NCBI GenBank assembly: GCA_902788605.1
Contig: CADAKX010000015.1
Location: 1 to 44,502 of the forward strand
DNA length: 44,502 nt
Direction of reading: 5' to 3'
Source: an uncultured Prevotellaceae bacterium
GTDB taxonomy: Bacteria > Bacteroidota > Bacteroidia > Bacteroidales > Bacteroidaceae
The position numbers and the translations under genes were made by a program. Shown here piece after piece: positions 33,115 through 42,700 of the stretch. A model generated the notes under the pieces. That model searched no databases, had not been told where the DNA came from, and worked only from the letters and a program-made list of their open reading frames with translations. How positions within the stretch are numbered: the first letter of the stretch is position 1; every line of letters begins with the position of its first letter.

Positions 33115-35394
33115 TTAGAATAAAGGTAAATTATAATAAGTCAAAATATCTTCTAATTCAGTATATGCATAATCTGCATTTTCAGACAGCACGGCAAAGT
33201 CACGAACCCTATTCAGTTCACCCCTTAATAAGCTACGCTCCATGTTGTAGTTCTCTTGTCCAGAACTGATTTCAGGAGCAACTACTAAATCGTGGATTAT
33301 TGCCAGATGCTTATCAGGATGCTTTCGCAGAATACGACCTCGTCTTTGAATGAATTGCCGTGGGTTTCCTGTGCTTGCACAGAAAATCGCCATTTCACTT
33401 CGTGGTACATCAACACCTTCATCCAAGCACTTCATAGATGTGAGCACTTCTATCTCACCTTTGGCATATTTGTCAAGTATTTCATTTCTGCCTTTTACAG
33501 CAGAAGTAAACTTTTTGACCGTTGTCGTTTTGCTCACATCTTGAACAATTTGAGTATAAACGTCAATGAGGTTGTCTGAATAATCGTCATCGGCAACTGT
33601 TTCCGTAGTATCAAACATATCAGATGTGTTGTCATCAGGTTTTGATCCTTCTGGAACATATACCAAAGTATATTTCAAATTGCCCTTTTCGGCATAACGA
33701 TTATGAATAATCTCACGGAATATAACCTCTTTGTTCTTTGCTTTATGTATAATACGTTTTCTCTTCAAAAGTAGTCTCATCAAAATATCATCAGATTTTG
33801 GAAAGCTCTCACTATCTGCATTGAAGAATTTGGCCAATTGAAGTGATATGCGCATATATTCAGCCATTTCAGAATCATTGAGCCTAACAAGATGAGGATA
33901 ATAACGGTAACGACATAAGAACCCATTATCAATAGCTTCTTGCATATCATACTCAAAAGTATATCCGTCATGGCAACCAAAGAAATCAAGAATCGCATGA
34001 TTTCCTGTGTCATCAAACTGTCGTTTGGGAGTGGCCGAGAGTCCTATCCTGCGAAGGAATTTCACTCCTCCCAATCTATCCAATATTCTACCAGCCCCCA
34101 TATTATGAGCCTCATCTGCAATTAGCAACAATTGCCTACAAGTACTCTTGCTAAAGCCCACCAATTCGCGGAAGATGGATTCACGAGCAAAAGACGCGTA
34201 TGTTGCAATGATAATGAATGAGGGTTCTTCATCTGCGACATTAAAGTCTTCTTTCAATTTTATAGCATCAACTTCCGACTTCCAATTCGGATTCTTTGAG
34301 CTAACTTTGATGATGTGCTTAAAATTAAACTTTTGGCATTCTGCCTCCCATTGTTCAACCAAAGTAATTGTTGGAACCAATATTAATGCCTTATAGAAAT
34401 GGAATTTTTTGTAGATATTAAGCAAGCAATTTAGCGACGTTAGCGTTTTGCCGGTACCCGTTGCCATAGCGAAAAGCCCTTTCTGGCCATTTGCTTTCCA
34501 ATTCTCGTAAGCCTGCTTTTGGTATTCACGAGGCTCGTCAAATGGGAACTGTGGTTCTTCTTCATCTTTTGACAAAACAATAGAATGCTCATTTTCTTTT
34601 TCTATGAGACTAGTTACTTTTCTCTTCGCCCTATCCAATATGATTTGAACACTTTTGGGTAAATTGTCTATTTGGCGTTTTGAAATTAGTTCTATTTCTT
34701 CACTTAATAGTTCTCTGACTTCTTTTGCTTCAAAATTGCGTACTATACAATCCTTTACTTCTTCTGCTTTAAGATAATTCACTGTTTTATCTTCACCTGA
34801 AAAAGTTCGTTCAAAATCTTCACTTATATCATCAATTCTAAAGACATCACTCTTTCCATCCCAATCACAAAAAGCCGTAACACTCTCGATATTCCATATT
34901 AATGCAGTTCGAGAAAAATTACATGAGCCATCAAAGGCAATTCGGTTAAGCCCATCTGCGAATAATCCACATTTCGAATGAGCTATACCTTCTCCGTCTT
35001 TAGGTACGACAATTTTAAGTTCTAAACGTTCATTCCTAATTAGCCAAGCGAGGCACTCAAAGAAATGCCTATTCCTCCCTGATAGTGTGTCCTTTACTTC
35101 TTGAAGATTATGCAAATCAAAATAAGGTATAGTCACATCGGATTCTCCTGCCATAATTGCCAGCTTGTCATCCATGGAAAGAATGTCGTTAATGACCATA
35201 CGCATTCTCCCGCCATTATATAGGAAAGCCGCAAACCCATCTGAAAGCACATTAATTGCAGAAGAAGAAAAGAATCCAAGCTTAATGTCAAATTGCGTAG
35301 CATTGCATAATGCTTCAGAAAAGAAGCCTATTGGCTCCCATTCTGTTCGCGACTTATATCGACGATGGAGAGGAAATACGACGTCTTTAAGCAT
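33115..35394 (-). CDS. PLD-nuclease/SF2 helicase fusion
   Basis: A 759-aa protein. The N-terminal 170 residues form a phospholipase-D-type nuclease half-site (His139 and Lys141 in AHSKCGLF, then GSCNFS at 156-161). A DEAD/DEAH helicase follows: Walker A ATGTGKT at 311-317, DEAH at 427-430, SATPKR, and the motif VI region QFIQRRGRILR. This domain order occurs in defence-associated nucleases that translocate on DNA or RNA. It lies 6 nt downstream of the SspE-like gene and 5 nt upstream of the 76-aa gene. A second PLD motif is not seen, so dimerisation would be needed for a full site. Confidence 0.8.
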   Translation of the reverse strand: MLKDVVFPLHRRYKSRTEWEPIGFFSEALCNATQFDIKLGFFSSSAINVLSDGFAAFLYNGGRMRMVINDILSMDDKLAIMAGESDVTIPYFDLHNLQEVKDTLSGRNRHFFECLAWLIRNERLELKIVVPKDGEGIAHSKCGLFADGLNRIAFDGSCNFSRTALIWNIESVTAFCDWDGKSDVFRIDDISEDFERTFSGEDKTVNYLKAEEVKDCIVRNFEAKEVRELLSEEIELISKRQIDNLPKSVQIILDRAKRKVTSLIEKENEHSIVLSKDEEEPQFPFDEPREYQKQAYENWKANGQKGLFAMATGTGKTLTSLNCLLNIYKKFHFYKALILVPTITLVEQWEAECQKFNFKHIIKVSSKNPNWKSEVDAIKLKEDFNVADEEPSFIIIATYASFARESIFRELVGFSKSTCRQLLLIADEAHNMGAGRILDRLGGVKFLRRIGLSATPKRQFDDTGNHAILDFFGCHDGYTFEYDMQEAIDNGFLCRYRYYPHLVRLNDSEMAEYMRISLQLAKFFNADSESFPKSDDILMRLLLKRKRIIHKAKNKEVIFREIIHNRYAEKGNLKYTLVYVPEGSKPDDNTSDMFDTTETVADDDYSDNLIDVYTQIVQDVSKTTTVKKFTSAVKGRNEILDKYAKGEIEVLTSMKCLDEGVDVPRSEMAIFCASTGNPRQFIQRRGRILRKHPDKHLAIIHDLVVAPEISSGQENYNMERSLLRGELNRVRDFAVLSENADYAYTELEDILTYYNLPLF

Positions 35395-35400
35395 GACTGT

Positions 35401-37689
35401 TTAGTTCAACCATTTAATTATTCTATCCCATATAATATCAAGAAGATTATCACGTCTACCCTCGATAATTTCTTTATTCCAATTGTCAGCTTGGTTCATT
35501 CTTGCTATTGCCTCAATATGCCCAGAATACTTAGAGTTTTGAAGTATAGAAATTGTTGCTTCATTCAAATCAATTCCCATAGACTTTGCAATACACTTTA
35601 TGTTCTGAATCTTAGACGGATCTTTTTCTCCTACCGTTTTATAATACAAAATCTTTTCTTCCCATGGTTTGTTTCCGGCTGATGAATTCAAACTTTGACG
35701 CAACAATGTTAAATTGCCTATTGATTGGTATGTTTTATTCTCATAAATGCTTTCATCCCAATTATTACCGTTTTTCTGTGGTGCAACATGCTCAATAGTC
35801 AGCAAATCTTCCGAACTCCACTGACTCAAACATAAATAATTGGATGTGCCAGAACGACCAACTTTGACTAAACCTGGTTTATTTTCGTCAACTATTGTAT
35901 CATGTGCAGCGATTAGCAACCCAAGACGAATGACCTCATTAGGAGCGCTTTCATATTTAAATTCATCTTTTGCTTTAGATATCCAATCTGCTTTTTGCAA
36001 TATCTGCTTATCCCTTAGTTTGGTTTTCAAATGATTCTTAAGTTCATCTATAGTAATTCCATTTTCAAACTTCCATGATTTGTCATCAGATTTAAATAGA
36101 TCTCTATACGTTACATCAAGCCCAGCATTAGACGACGATGCTCTCCAAAGAAAATAGTAAGCCGATACAGCCTTTATCGCTTGAATAAAGTGTTCTATTG
36201 CATTTTCCCTATTACGTTGTATAGAGTCAAAGAAATTACCGAGTACGGTTATTGCCATCTTGTGATTGCTAGCTCGAAGGAAACACACCAACATGGTGGC
36301 TAAATCTGCATCATCTTTTCCATTCAATAGTGTGAAAGGTGTTGTAATACTCTTATCCGAAGCCAACCAAATGGATTTATAAAACTCAGCATAGTTACCC
36401 AAAAATTCAACAAATGTGCTTTTTTTCATGAAATCAATCTGCTTGTTGGTATCTTTTCTACCCTCAAATGCATCAATAAGACTTTTCCTTTGGTGAGAGA
36501 AATGACTAGAGACTTGTTGACCATTGTATGCGACAAAAAAAGAAGTTAAAAAATCTTTTGTTCTTGCGTTCTTTTGTTGGGCAGTGTCTACGTCTTCAAA
36601 TAATTTGTCTATTTTATCAAAATACTTTTCATTCTTTGAATTTTTAAATCCATTGCCGAATTCTTCTGTAACATTAACTACTCTTGGTTTAAATGTTTCA
36701 ATAGCAGTTAATGGCGTTCCTGTTGCATTCAAAGATTGGAACATATCAAATGCCCAATTTTCGTCAGTTGGTTGAATAACGGTGAAACAGCAACGTTCTA
36801 AAAGATAGTGACAAATTGACAAAACTTGAACATATTCATACAAATAATTAGAAATTCTATTTGTATTAAAGTCATTTACTTTTATAAAGTCAACAATTTT
36901 GTCGCGGTTGTCATTCCATAAATCAATTTTGTTAAAATTATCAAGAATACCTATTGCAGAGGGAAAATCTTCATTGATTAGATGTGCTTTCCTTATTTTG
37001 TCTTTTATCCATTTCTCCATAGCATGATAATTGGTATATAGTGTTTTGCCTATATTATCTGCTGAAGGCTTAAATGTATTACTAAAATTAGTGGCATGAC
37101 TTTCAATAAATTTTGCCAAGTAGTATGACACAGATGATTTGTATGCAGTTTCTGCATTTTCTTTTTCCGTCCAAAAATCACGATTGCCTCTGATAATTTT
37201 AGGTTTTGACTTACGTCTAATATCAACAGTGTATATTTGTATCAACTTATCTTCCCAGAAATTGTATATATCGTTAATTTCGTCAATGAATTCACATGAC
37301 AATGCTTCTAATTTCTGCTTAATATCAAACAAATTCTTTAAAAGGATAGTCGACAAAACTATGATGGTTGACAATCTTTGTTGACCATCAATTAATACCT
37401 CAATCCGGCTAGGTACAATCTGTGGCTCAATTGGATATATTTTATCTCTATTGGATTCAATTAATGTTATTATTGTACCAAGAAAACGGATCTCTTGTTC
37501 ATCTTGTGTATTTACAATTCGAGAAACGCCACTTTCAATATCTTCTTGCAATTGAATAATATTGTCTTTATCCCAACTATAGTCACGTTGATATAATGGA
37601 ATATATAAGCCTTGGCCAGTAGTCGACAAATAGAGATACACGCTTTTATTGTCTGTTACAAATGCTTTTTCAATATTAATGTTAGCCAT
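35401..37689 (-). CDS. sspE: SspE-like DUF262/DUF1524 phosphorothioation-sensing nuclease
   Basis: A 762-aa protein of GmrSD/SspE architecture. The N-terminal DUF262 domain has PLYQRDYSW at 31-39 and DGQQR at 101-105, the motifs involved in NTP hydrolysis. The C-terminal DUF1524 HNH-type nuclease has His634 in TIEHVAPQ with IGNLTLL and an Asn further on. In Ssp systems SspE senses phosphorothioated DNA through its NTPase and nicks unmodified phage DNA. Here it follows the SspD-like gene by 11 nt. The ATG at 37689 is used; the longer frame to 37713 starts with TTG inside the previous gene. It is markedly more AT-rich than sspC and sspD. Confidence 0.72.
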   Translation of the reverse strand: MANINIEKAFVTDNKSVYLYLSTTGQGLYIPLYQRDYSWDKDNIIQLQEDIESGVSRIVNTQDEQEIRFLGTIITLIESNRDKIYPIEPQIVPSRIEVLIDGQQRLSTIIVLSTILLKNLFDIKQKLEALSCEFIDEINDIYNFWEDKLIQIYTVDIRRKSKPKIIRGNRDFWTEKENAETAYKSSVSYYLAKFIESHATNFSNTFKPSADNIGKTLYTNYHAMEKWIKDKIRKAHLINEDFPSAIGILDNFNKIDLWNDNRDKIVDFIKVNDFNTNRISNYLYEYVQVLSICHYLLERCCFTVIQPTDENWAFDMFQSLNATGTPLTAIETFKPRVVNVTEEFGNGFKNSKNEKYFDKIDKLFEDVDTAQQKNARTKDFLTSFFVAYNGQQVSSHFSHQRKSLIDAFEGRKDTNKQIDFMKKSTFVEFLGNYAEFYKSIWLASDKSITTPFTLLNGKDDADLATMLVCFLRASNHKMAITVLGNFFDSIQRNRENAIEHFIQAIKAVSAYYFLWRASSSNAGLDVTYRDLFKSDDKSWKFENGITIDELKNHLKTKLRDKQILQKADWISKAKDEFKYESAPNEVIRLGLLIAAHDTIVDENKPGLVKVGRSGTSNYLCLSQWSSEDLLTIEHVAPQKNGNNWDESIYENKTYQSIGNLTLLRQSLNSSAGNKPWEEKILYYKTVGEKDPSKIQNIKCIAKSMGIDLNEATISILQNSKYSGHIEAIARMNQADNWNKEIIEGRRDNLLDIIWDRIIKWLN

Positions 37690-37700
37690 AACTAAGAATT

Positions 37701-38801
37701 TTATATAAAACAATTAGTACACATAATATCATCACCAAGAATATCTACAAGAGTTGTACCCTTGTTATTGGCTTTGTTTTCTTGCTGTCGTCTGATAATG
37801 TCGAGTTTTATCTGGCGTATGCGCTCTGGCTTGATGAGGTCTGCGAGACTCTCATTCTGATTCCACGTATAGCCGTCTTTCTCAAACTCCATCGCCTTCA
37901 TAAAGAGATCAGGATGCTGCTCATAGAGCCAGATCCATTCTATCTTCTGCTGGAAGAAACAGAAGTAGCAACCAGAACGACTTCGGCAATAAGTGCCCTT
38001 CTCACCATCCACCTCGAAAGGAATCTCCTCGTAATAGGCTGGCACACCCACACCGCTTTCCCTCAGCAGACGGAAAATGTCGTCCTTCACCAAAATGTCT
38101 GTATTGTCAAGTAGTGGGAAATCATCGAGTTTACCCACTGGATAGTCTGTCGTTCTCAGGAACTCGAACACTGCATGATTGAACAGCTTGATGTCGTAGT
38201 CCAACAGCGCATTCATCTTCTTCGAGTAATAGAACTGCTTTGTGATAGGTTTCCTCACCGTTTCTAATATCTCTTCACGAAGGAATCCTTCAGGACAAAG
38301 CCGCTCGTATATTTCCGTAATCTGTTCCAGGTTCTCATTATGCAGGAACTTGTTGATGACATCGATACTCCAGATGTTCTTGCGGAATGGAAAGATGGCT
38401 TGGATGTTGGGCTTCGAAGAGATATAGCCGTCCCTGTCCTCATCACCACGAATACCAACATACGAAACTGCAAAGTCATCGCCCACATATTCCTCAAACT
38501 TCTCTAACTTCATCTTCTTGGTACACCAGCGGGCTTGTGGCGAAGGCAGGAATCCCCCCATCGCCTTCAGGAAGTGATGGAAAGGAGTAGGTTCAGGGCT
38601 ACCCTCTGCAGCTCTGAGTCGTTCTATCTTTCCCAAGTAGGCCTCCAAGCGATTGATCAGCGTTTCTGTCTCAGCCAGCTCACAACCAGTATCTGAATTG
38701 TAGTACTCAATCTTCAATGATGGGTACTTCTGCTTCAGATAGATGGCGAGAGCCGCACTATCCTTTCCGCCAGATATGCCTAATATATGTCTCACATTCA
38801 T
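37701..38801 (-). CDS. sspD: SspD/DndC-like PAPS-reductase-family sulfurtransferase
   Basis: A 366-aa PP-loop ATPase related to PAPS reductase. The PP-loop SGGKDS is at 10-15. Cys residues occur at 93 (RWCTKK), 272, 278 and 281 (YCRSRSGCYFC) and as a C-terminal CxxC at 361-364. DndC and SspD use such Cys residues for an iron-sulfur cluster and for sulfur handling when a sulfur replaces a non-bridging oxygen of the DNA backbone. It is linked to the preceding 81-aa gene by a 4-nt overlap and followed 11 nt later by the SspE-like gene. The assignment as SspD rather than DndC rests on the neighbourhood (DUF4007, large ATPase, DUF262/DUF1524). Confidence 0.75.
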   Translation of the reverse strand: MNVRHILGISGGKDSAALAIYLKQKYPSLKIEYYNSDTGCELAETETLINRLEAYLGKIERLRAAEGSPEPTPFHHFLKAMGGFLPSPQARWCTKKMKLEKFEEYVGDDFAVSYVGIRGDEDRDGYISSKPNIQAIFPFRKNIWSIDVINKFLHNENLEQITEIYERLCPEGFLREEILETVRKPITKQFYYSKKMNALLDYDIKLFNHAVFEFLRTTDYPVGKLDDFPLLDNTDILVKDDIFRLLRESGVGVPAYYEEIPFEVDGEKGTYCRSRSGCYFCFFQQKIEWIWLYEQHPDLFMKAMEFEKDGYTWNQNESLADLIKPERIRQIKLDIIRRQQENKANNKGTTLVDILGDDIMCTNCFI

Positions 38802-39043
38802 AATAATTCTTTTTCTCTCATAAACTCATCAGCCACATAAAGGTCGCCGTAAAGATATAAACCTGTTGACTTGTCGTGCAAATCCTCACAGGTTTTGCTC
38901 TCATAGAACATCTGCAGGGCTTTAACAGGCTCAATGTTCATCCGCTTGGCCAGTTCCACCGAGATGGCGCCTATGCGGTTACTCATGATAATCTCCTGAA
39001 TGATTGGAGACTTGACGGGATCATTACAATTCTTCTGTTCCAT
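38798..39043 (-). CDS. DUF3791-like small protein
   Basis: An 81-aa protein with the segment MSNRIGAISVELAKRM, followed by EPVKALQMFYESKTCEDLHD and a YLYGDLYVADEF end. The pattern resembles the DUF3791 proteins that accompany DUF3990 genes in Bacteroidetes. The start at 39043 overlaps the DUF3990 stop by 20 nt; a shorter start at 38986 would begin at the conserved MSNRIGAIS. Its stop overlaps the SspD-like start by 4 nt, so it is tightly built into the operon. A role as antitoxin-like partner of the DUF3990 protein is an inference. Confidence 0.6.
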   Translation of the reverse strand: MEQKNCNDPVKSPIIQEIIMSNRIGAISVELAKRMNIEPVKALQMFYESKTCEDLHDKSTGLYLYGDLYVADEFMREKELL

Positions 39044-39506
39044 CGAAAATCAGATATTTGTCCGCTATTTCTTGATCCAGTAGGCACATCTGGTTGTTTG
39101 GCTGGTGCTCTGACAAACGACGAAGAGCCGTAGCCTTGTCCATCAGCCCCGCCATGTAGAGGTTAACGGTATCAACAACGCGGTCGTTTGCCACGCCACC
39201 TTCTATATAGTCAAAGGCTTTTGCAACGGGGTGACCTTGCCGGCTGGCAACAATGAACTCCAGCCAATCTTCGTCGTAAGCCTTGAATAACTTACAGCGT
39301 TTCTCTGCTATGATTGCATCACGATTTAGACAATACCTGTTGAGAATGGGTATCTTCTTTCTGCGGTCAGCCATTAATTTAGCCCAGTCTTCCGCTTGTT
39401 TGCGAATATCGGTTACGTAGAAACCTTGGCCGAAATCAAGATTCCGACGCCCGCATTTGCAGTCGGGATGATCTACTATCTCTGTTCCGCCATGATATAC
39501 TATCAT
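39024..39506 (-). CDS. DUF3990 protein, ADP-ribosyltransferase-like
   Basis: A 160-aa protein of the DUF3990 family. The N-terminus MIVYHGGTEIV, the segment LDFGQGFYVT at 23-32 and QAEDWA at 37-42 resemble the NAD-binding half of small ADP-ribosyltransferases (compare the HG and GxxYVT elements of Arr-like enzymes). A third, acidic catalytic residue cannot be placed with certainty. It is flanked on both sides by DUF3791-like genes with overlaps of 4 and 20 nt. DUF3990/DUF3791 pairs are common in gut Bacteroidetes and look like toxin-antitoxin modules, although I know of no settled function. Confidence 0.68.
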   Translation of the reverse strand: MIVYHGGTEIVDHPDCKCGRRNLDFGQGFYVTDIRKQAEDWAKLMADRRKKIPILNRYCLNRDAIIAEKRCKLFKAYDEDWLEFIVASRQGHPVAKAFDYIEGGVANDRVVDTVNLYMAGLMDKATALRRLSEHQPNNQMCLLDQEIADKYLIFDGTEEL

Positions 39507-39742
39507 TTCTCCTCCTCCCAGTTGTTAAGACATTCAACCATACCTTCTGCGAGATTTTCACGGCTTTCACTATGAAGAGCCTCATAGTGGGGAATGATAT
39601 AGTGTTCAATTATTCCCACTTTCTTCATCCGCTGATACACGTCTTTATAGGAAACGTTTAAAAGTCGTGCCGTAGCCTCAATACATGTAGCTACAAAAGC
39701 CATAACAACTTGAGTTTTGGGTATTTCAATAATGTTGTTCAT
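39503..39742 (-). CDS. DUF3791-like small protein
   Basis: A 79-aa protein with VVMAFVATCIEATARLLNVS and KVGIIEHYIIPHYEALHSES, ending in NNWEEEK. This fits the classic DUF3791 pattern (a helix, then a motif such as Y-x-L/M-x-x-x-G-I-x-x-Y, then H-x-x-x-L-H). Its stop overlaps the DUF3990 start by 4 nt, and it begins 12 nt after the SspC-like stop. It may be an antitoxin-like or regulatory partner of the DUF3990 protein. Confidence 0.65.
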   Translation of the reverse strand: MNNIIEIPKTQVVMAFVATCIEATARLLNVSYKDVYQRMKKVGIIEHYIIPHYEALHSESRENLAEGMVECLNNWEEEK

Positions 39743-39754
39743 ACGGATATTATT

Positions 39755-42700
39755 TTATTTTGTTATTTTCTTATTGAGTATAGATAATAGCGTACAAACA
39801 CCAACATTGTCATCAGAAGTGGAAAGCAGTTTGTTGATTTGTGCCTCCAAATCTTCTGACTGCCGTTTATCCTTTTGTGAAAGAATATAGGTTTGTGTTC
39901 TAATATCTGTACCTCGGTTTGATACCAAGTCAAACGAATAGGCATCGCTCTTGTCCTGGTCATCTGCTTTCTGAGAAATGGATGAATACTTCTCACAGGT
40001 GCGGAACATATAGATGAGGTCATCGACGAGTTTTTCTTCCTGCTCATCGCGGAGAGCGTCAAGTCGCTGGTCTAATATGGTATAGCAGATAGACTGGTAC
40101 CACTGTGTGCGATTGTCATACTCAGTCATCACATGATGATAGAACTCCCGTTGCTTATCAGTCAGCAGGTAGGTCTTGACATGAGCAAGACGATGGCGAA
40201 TTTCCTGAACATAATCGTTGTAATCACCTGATTGCAGGTCGAAACCATCTATGAGCCGTTCTTCTATGCGGTCTATCAGTCCTGAATAACAGGTGCGCAG
40301 TTCACGAATAGCTCGTTGGATAATGTTTCCGTACTCACGGATGAATTCCTCTTGTTTTAGTTTCTCTTGATTGAAACCAAGTGCCTCTGGCAAGTCCTCG
40401 AAGAAAGCCTTTTCCGGGTCTTTTGCCTGAGCCAGCACATCACGGAATTTCATCGTGGAGCCATGATTAAACTTACGAGTATGCTTGGTATAGTCATCCA
40501 ACCGTACATAGAAACTCAAGAATGGTTTGATGGTCTCAATGAAACTATCCTTGGTGATGATGAACTCTTCACCGAGATTGATGAAGCGACGGTATTGGTT
40601 GAAGAATCCCAATTTCACACCATCAACGGCAAATTTCTTCACCTCGAAATCCTGCGGATGCTTCTGGAGCAAGTCGAAGAACTCCATATTCACCTCAGGC
40701 ATGAATGCCCCCTTCGATGCATCATAGAGGGCAAAGTCCTGGCGGCGAATGAAGAGATACGTCGGAATCCAAAAGTCAAGGAATCCCTGTTTCAACTTAT
40801 AGGGTTGTGTAGAAAGAATCTTGATCAGTTCAGAAATCTTTCGTGCCTTGTTCTCTGTGCTTTGAAGAAACTCCTCACAAGCTTTCCATACAGAAGAAAT
40901 ACCTTCATTTTGGGGAACGTCGGTAAACAGACCATCACCATGTAACCCAGTATTTTTTAAAAGGGAATAATAGATGGTTTTTTCTGGTGGAAACTTGTCT
41001 GCTGAGAAACCGAGGTCTGGCTCAGCATGATGCTGCACCAAATGTTCAAGATAGACCTTCCTCGCCGCATTGATTGGACCACTCAACTTATGACGATTAA
41101 ACAACTCGTTATTCATGTAAGGAGTTTCGCTATAAACTTCATTGCATACAAAAGACAGCAGTTGATTAAACTCCCTGTGAGACCTTACTTTCCGCTCCTC
41201 TCCTCTGAAAATCCAAGTAACGCGGTTTTTGTAGGCAAAAAGATTGTCACTAATCGACTTGTTCAGCAGAGCTTCTTCATGCTCCCTCAAATTTGTAATC
41301 TCAGTAAGAGCAACCCTGTCTTCTTTCTTGATGACTTTCTCCAGCAGATAATTGTATTTCTTGATATTGTATAGGTGTTCAACAATATCATCTGTGTTTT
41401 TGAAGAAAGCAAAAATCAAGGCGTGTTCCGAATGGGATGTGCTAAATGATTTGATAATCTCAAGGGCATTTTTCTGAGTTGAGAATACCAGTTCAATATA
41501 GCCGTCGGTGTCGCCATTAGGAATGATTTCAAGAGGTTCCTCACAGAGTATGTAGTCAAAGAAACGGGGTGTTCCTCTCTGATAGAAATGTGCCTTGACA
41601 GGTGATATACGACGATTGAAGAATACGCTTAACTCATCAACAAATGCTACGGGACGCGACACCATCAGGCTGGCCTCACGTATTTCCGCCTCTAAGTCAA
41701 CATCTGTACCCTCGAAAAGCACGAAACGTTCTTTATATGCGGCATAGCGAATAATCATTTTCTTTTCGAGCTTGCCTATAATCTCACTGGCATTAGGACA
41801 GTCCATTGCCAACCGAGCATATTCAGACAGTTGCTCTTTCGATAAGCGAAAACCTGCCACGCCAAAAAGATTGAGCAAACCGATGGCTTTGACAATCTTT
41901 ACGGCCTGGAGTAGTTCTTCCTTGGTGTCCCAACTATGCCCTTCAACACGTTCAATAGAGACTTTCATTGATGTCCAATTCATGGAATCTGCATTGGCAT
42001 CTTTCAGATAGGAATAAAAGTTGTAAACGATATAGTCATACACATGCTGAAGATTATACGTTTCACTTTCAGACGGTTTGAAGTCGGCGATAGCCCCTTT
42101 AGATGCAAGGAAAGTGAACAATGACCGTTCATTCTGACCATAGCGCTGGATAGCAGATGTGATGGCGTATGCTGAAAACACATCTAATGGATAAAGTTGA
42201 AAAGCCGTCTGTGCTTTGAAATCCTCAGAGATAAAATGAGTTTCTTTTGCCAATGCACTTAGTCGTTTCATCTGTGCCATTGCTATAGAAGAATCTATTG
42301 ATTCTTTCTGCAATTGTTGGGAGGCCAGAAAAAGAAGCTGTTCTATGGGTTCTACAAAAGGAATTTCCTTGAAGCGGCCTTTTACTTTCGTCCATTCGTT
42401 GGCCTGTTGCTCTGACAACCCTCGGGCGTATGCACTAAAATTCTGATGAAGCGTTGTCAGTAAAAGAATGTGTGAAGATTTATTGACGAACTCAGCAAAT
42501 TTCTGCAGAAAATAAAGTTCTCGTTCAGGATTATTTTTAGCAGCATGCTCCAGCACCTTACCAAATTCATCAATCACCAAAACTAAGAAAGCTCCACGCT
42601 TCTGACATTCATCATACCGTGAGCGCAATCCGTCAAGAACACTCTCTGAAGTGCCTTCTATTTGGAGCTGACGACGAAGAAGTGTAGAAAAATCCGTGTA

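Noticed and set aside
30714-38801. Classical DndABCDE system with the SMC-like protein as DndD
   Set aside because: No DndB or DndE is recognisable, the SMC gene is separated from the PAPS-reductase gene by three other genes, and DUF4007 plus DUF262/DUF1524 point to Ssp. DndD-like ancestry of the ATPase remains possible.
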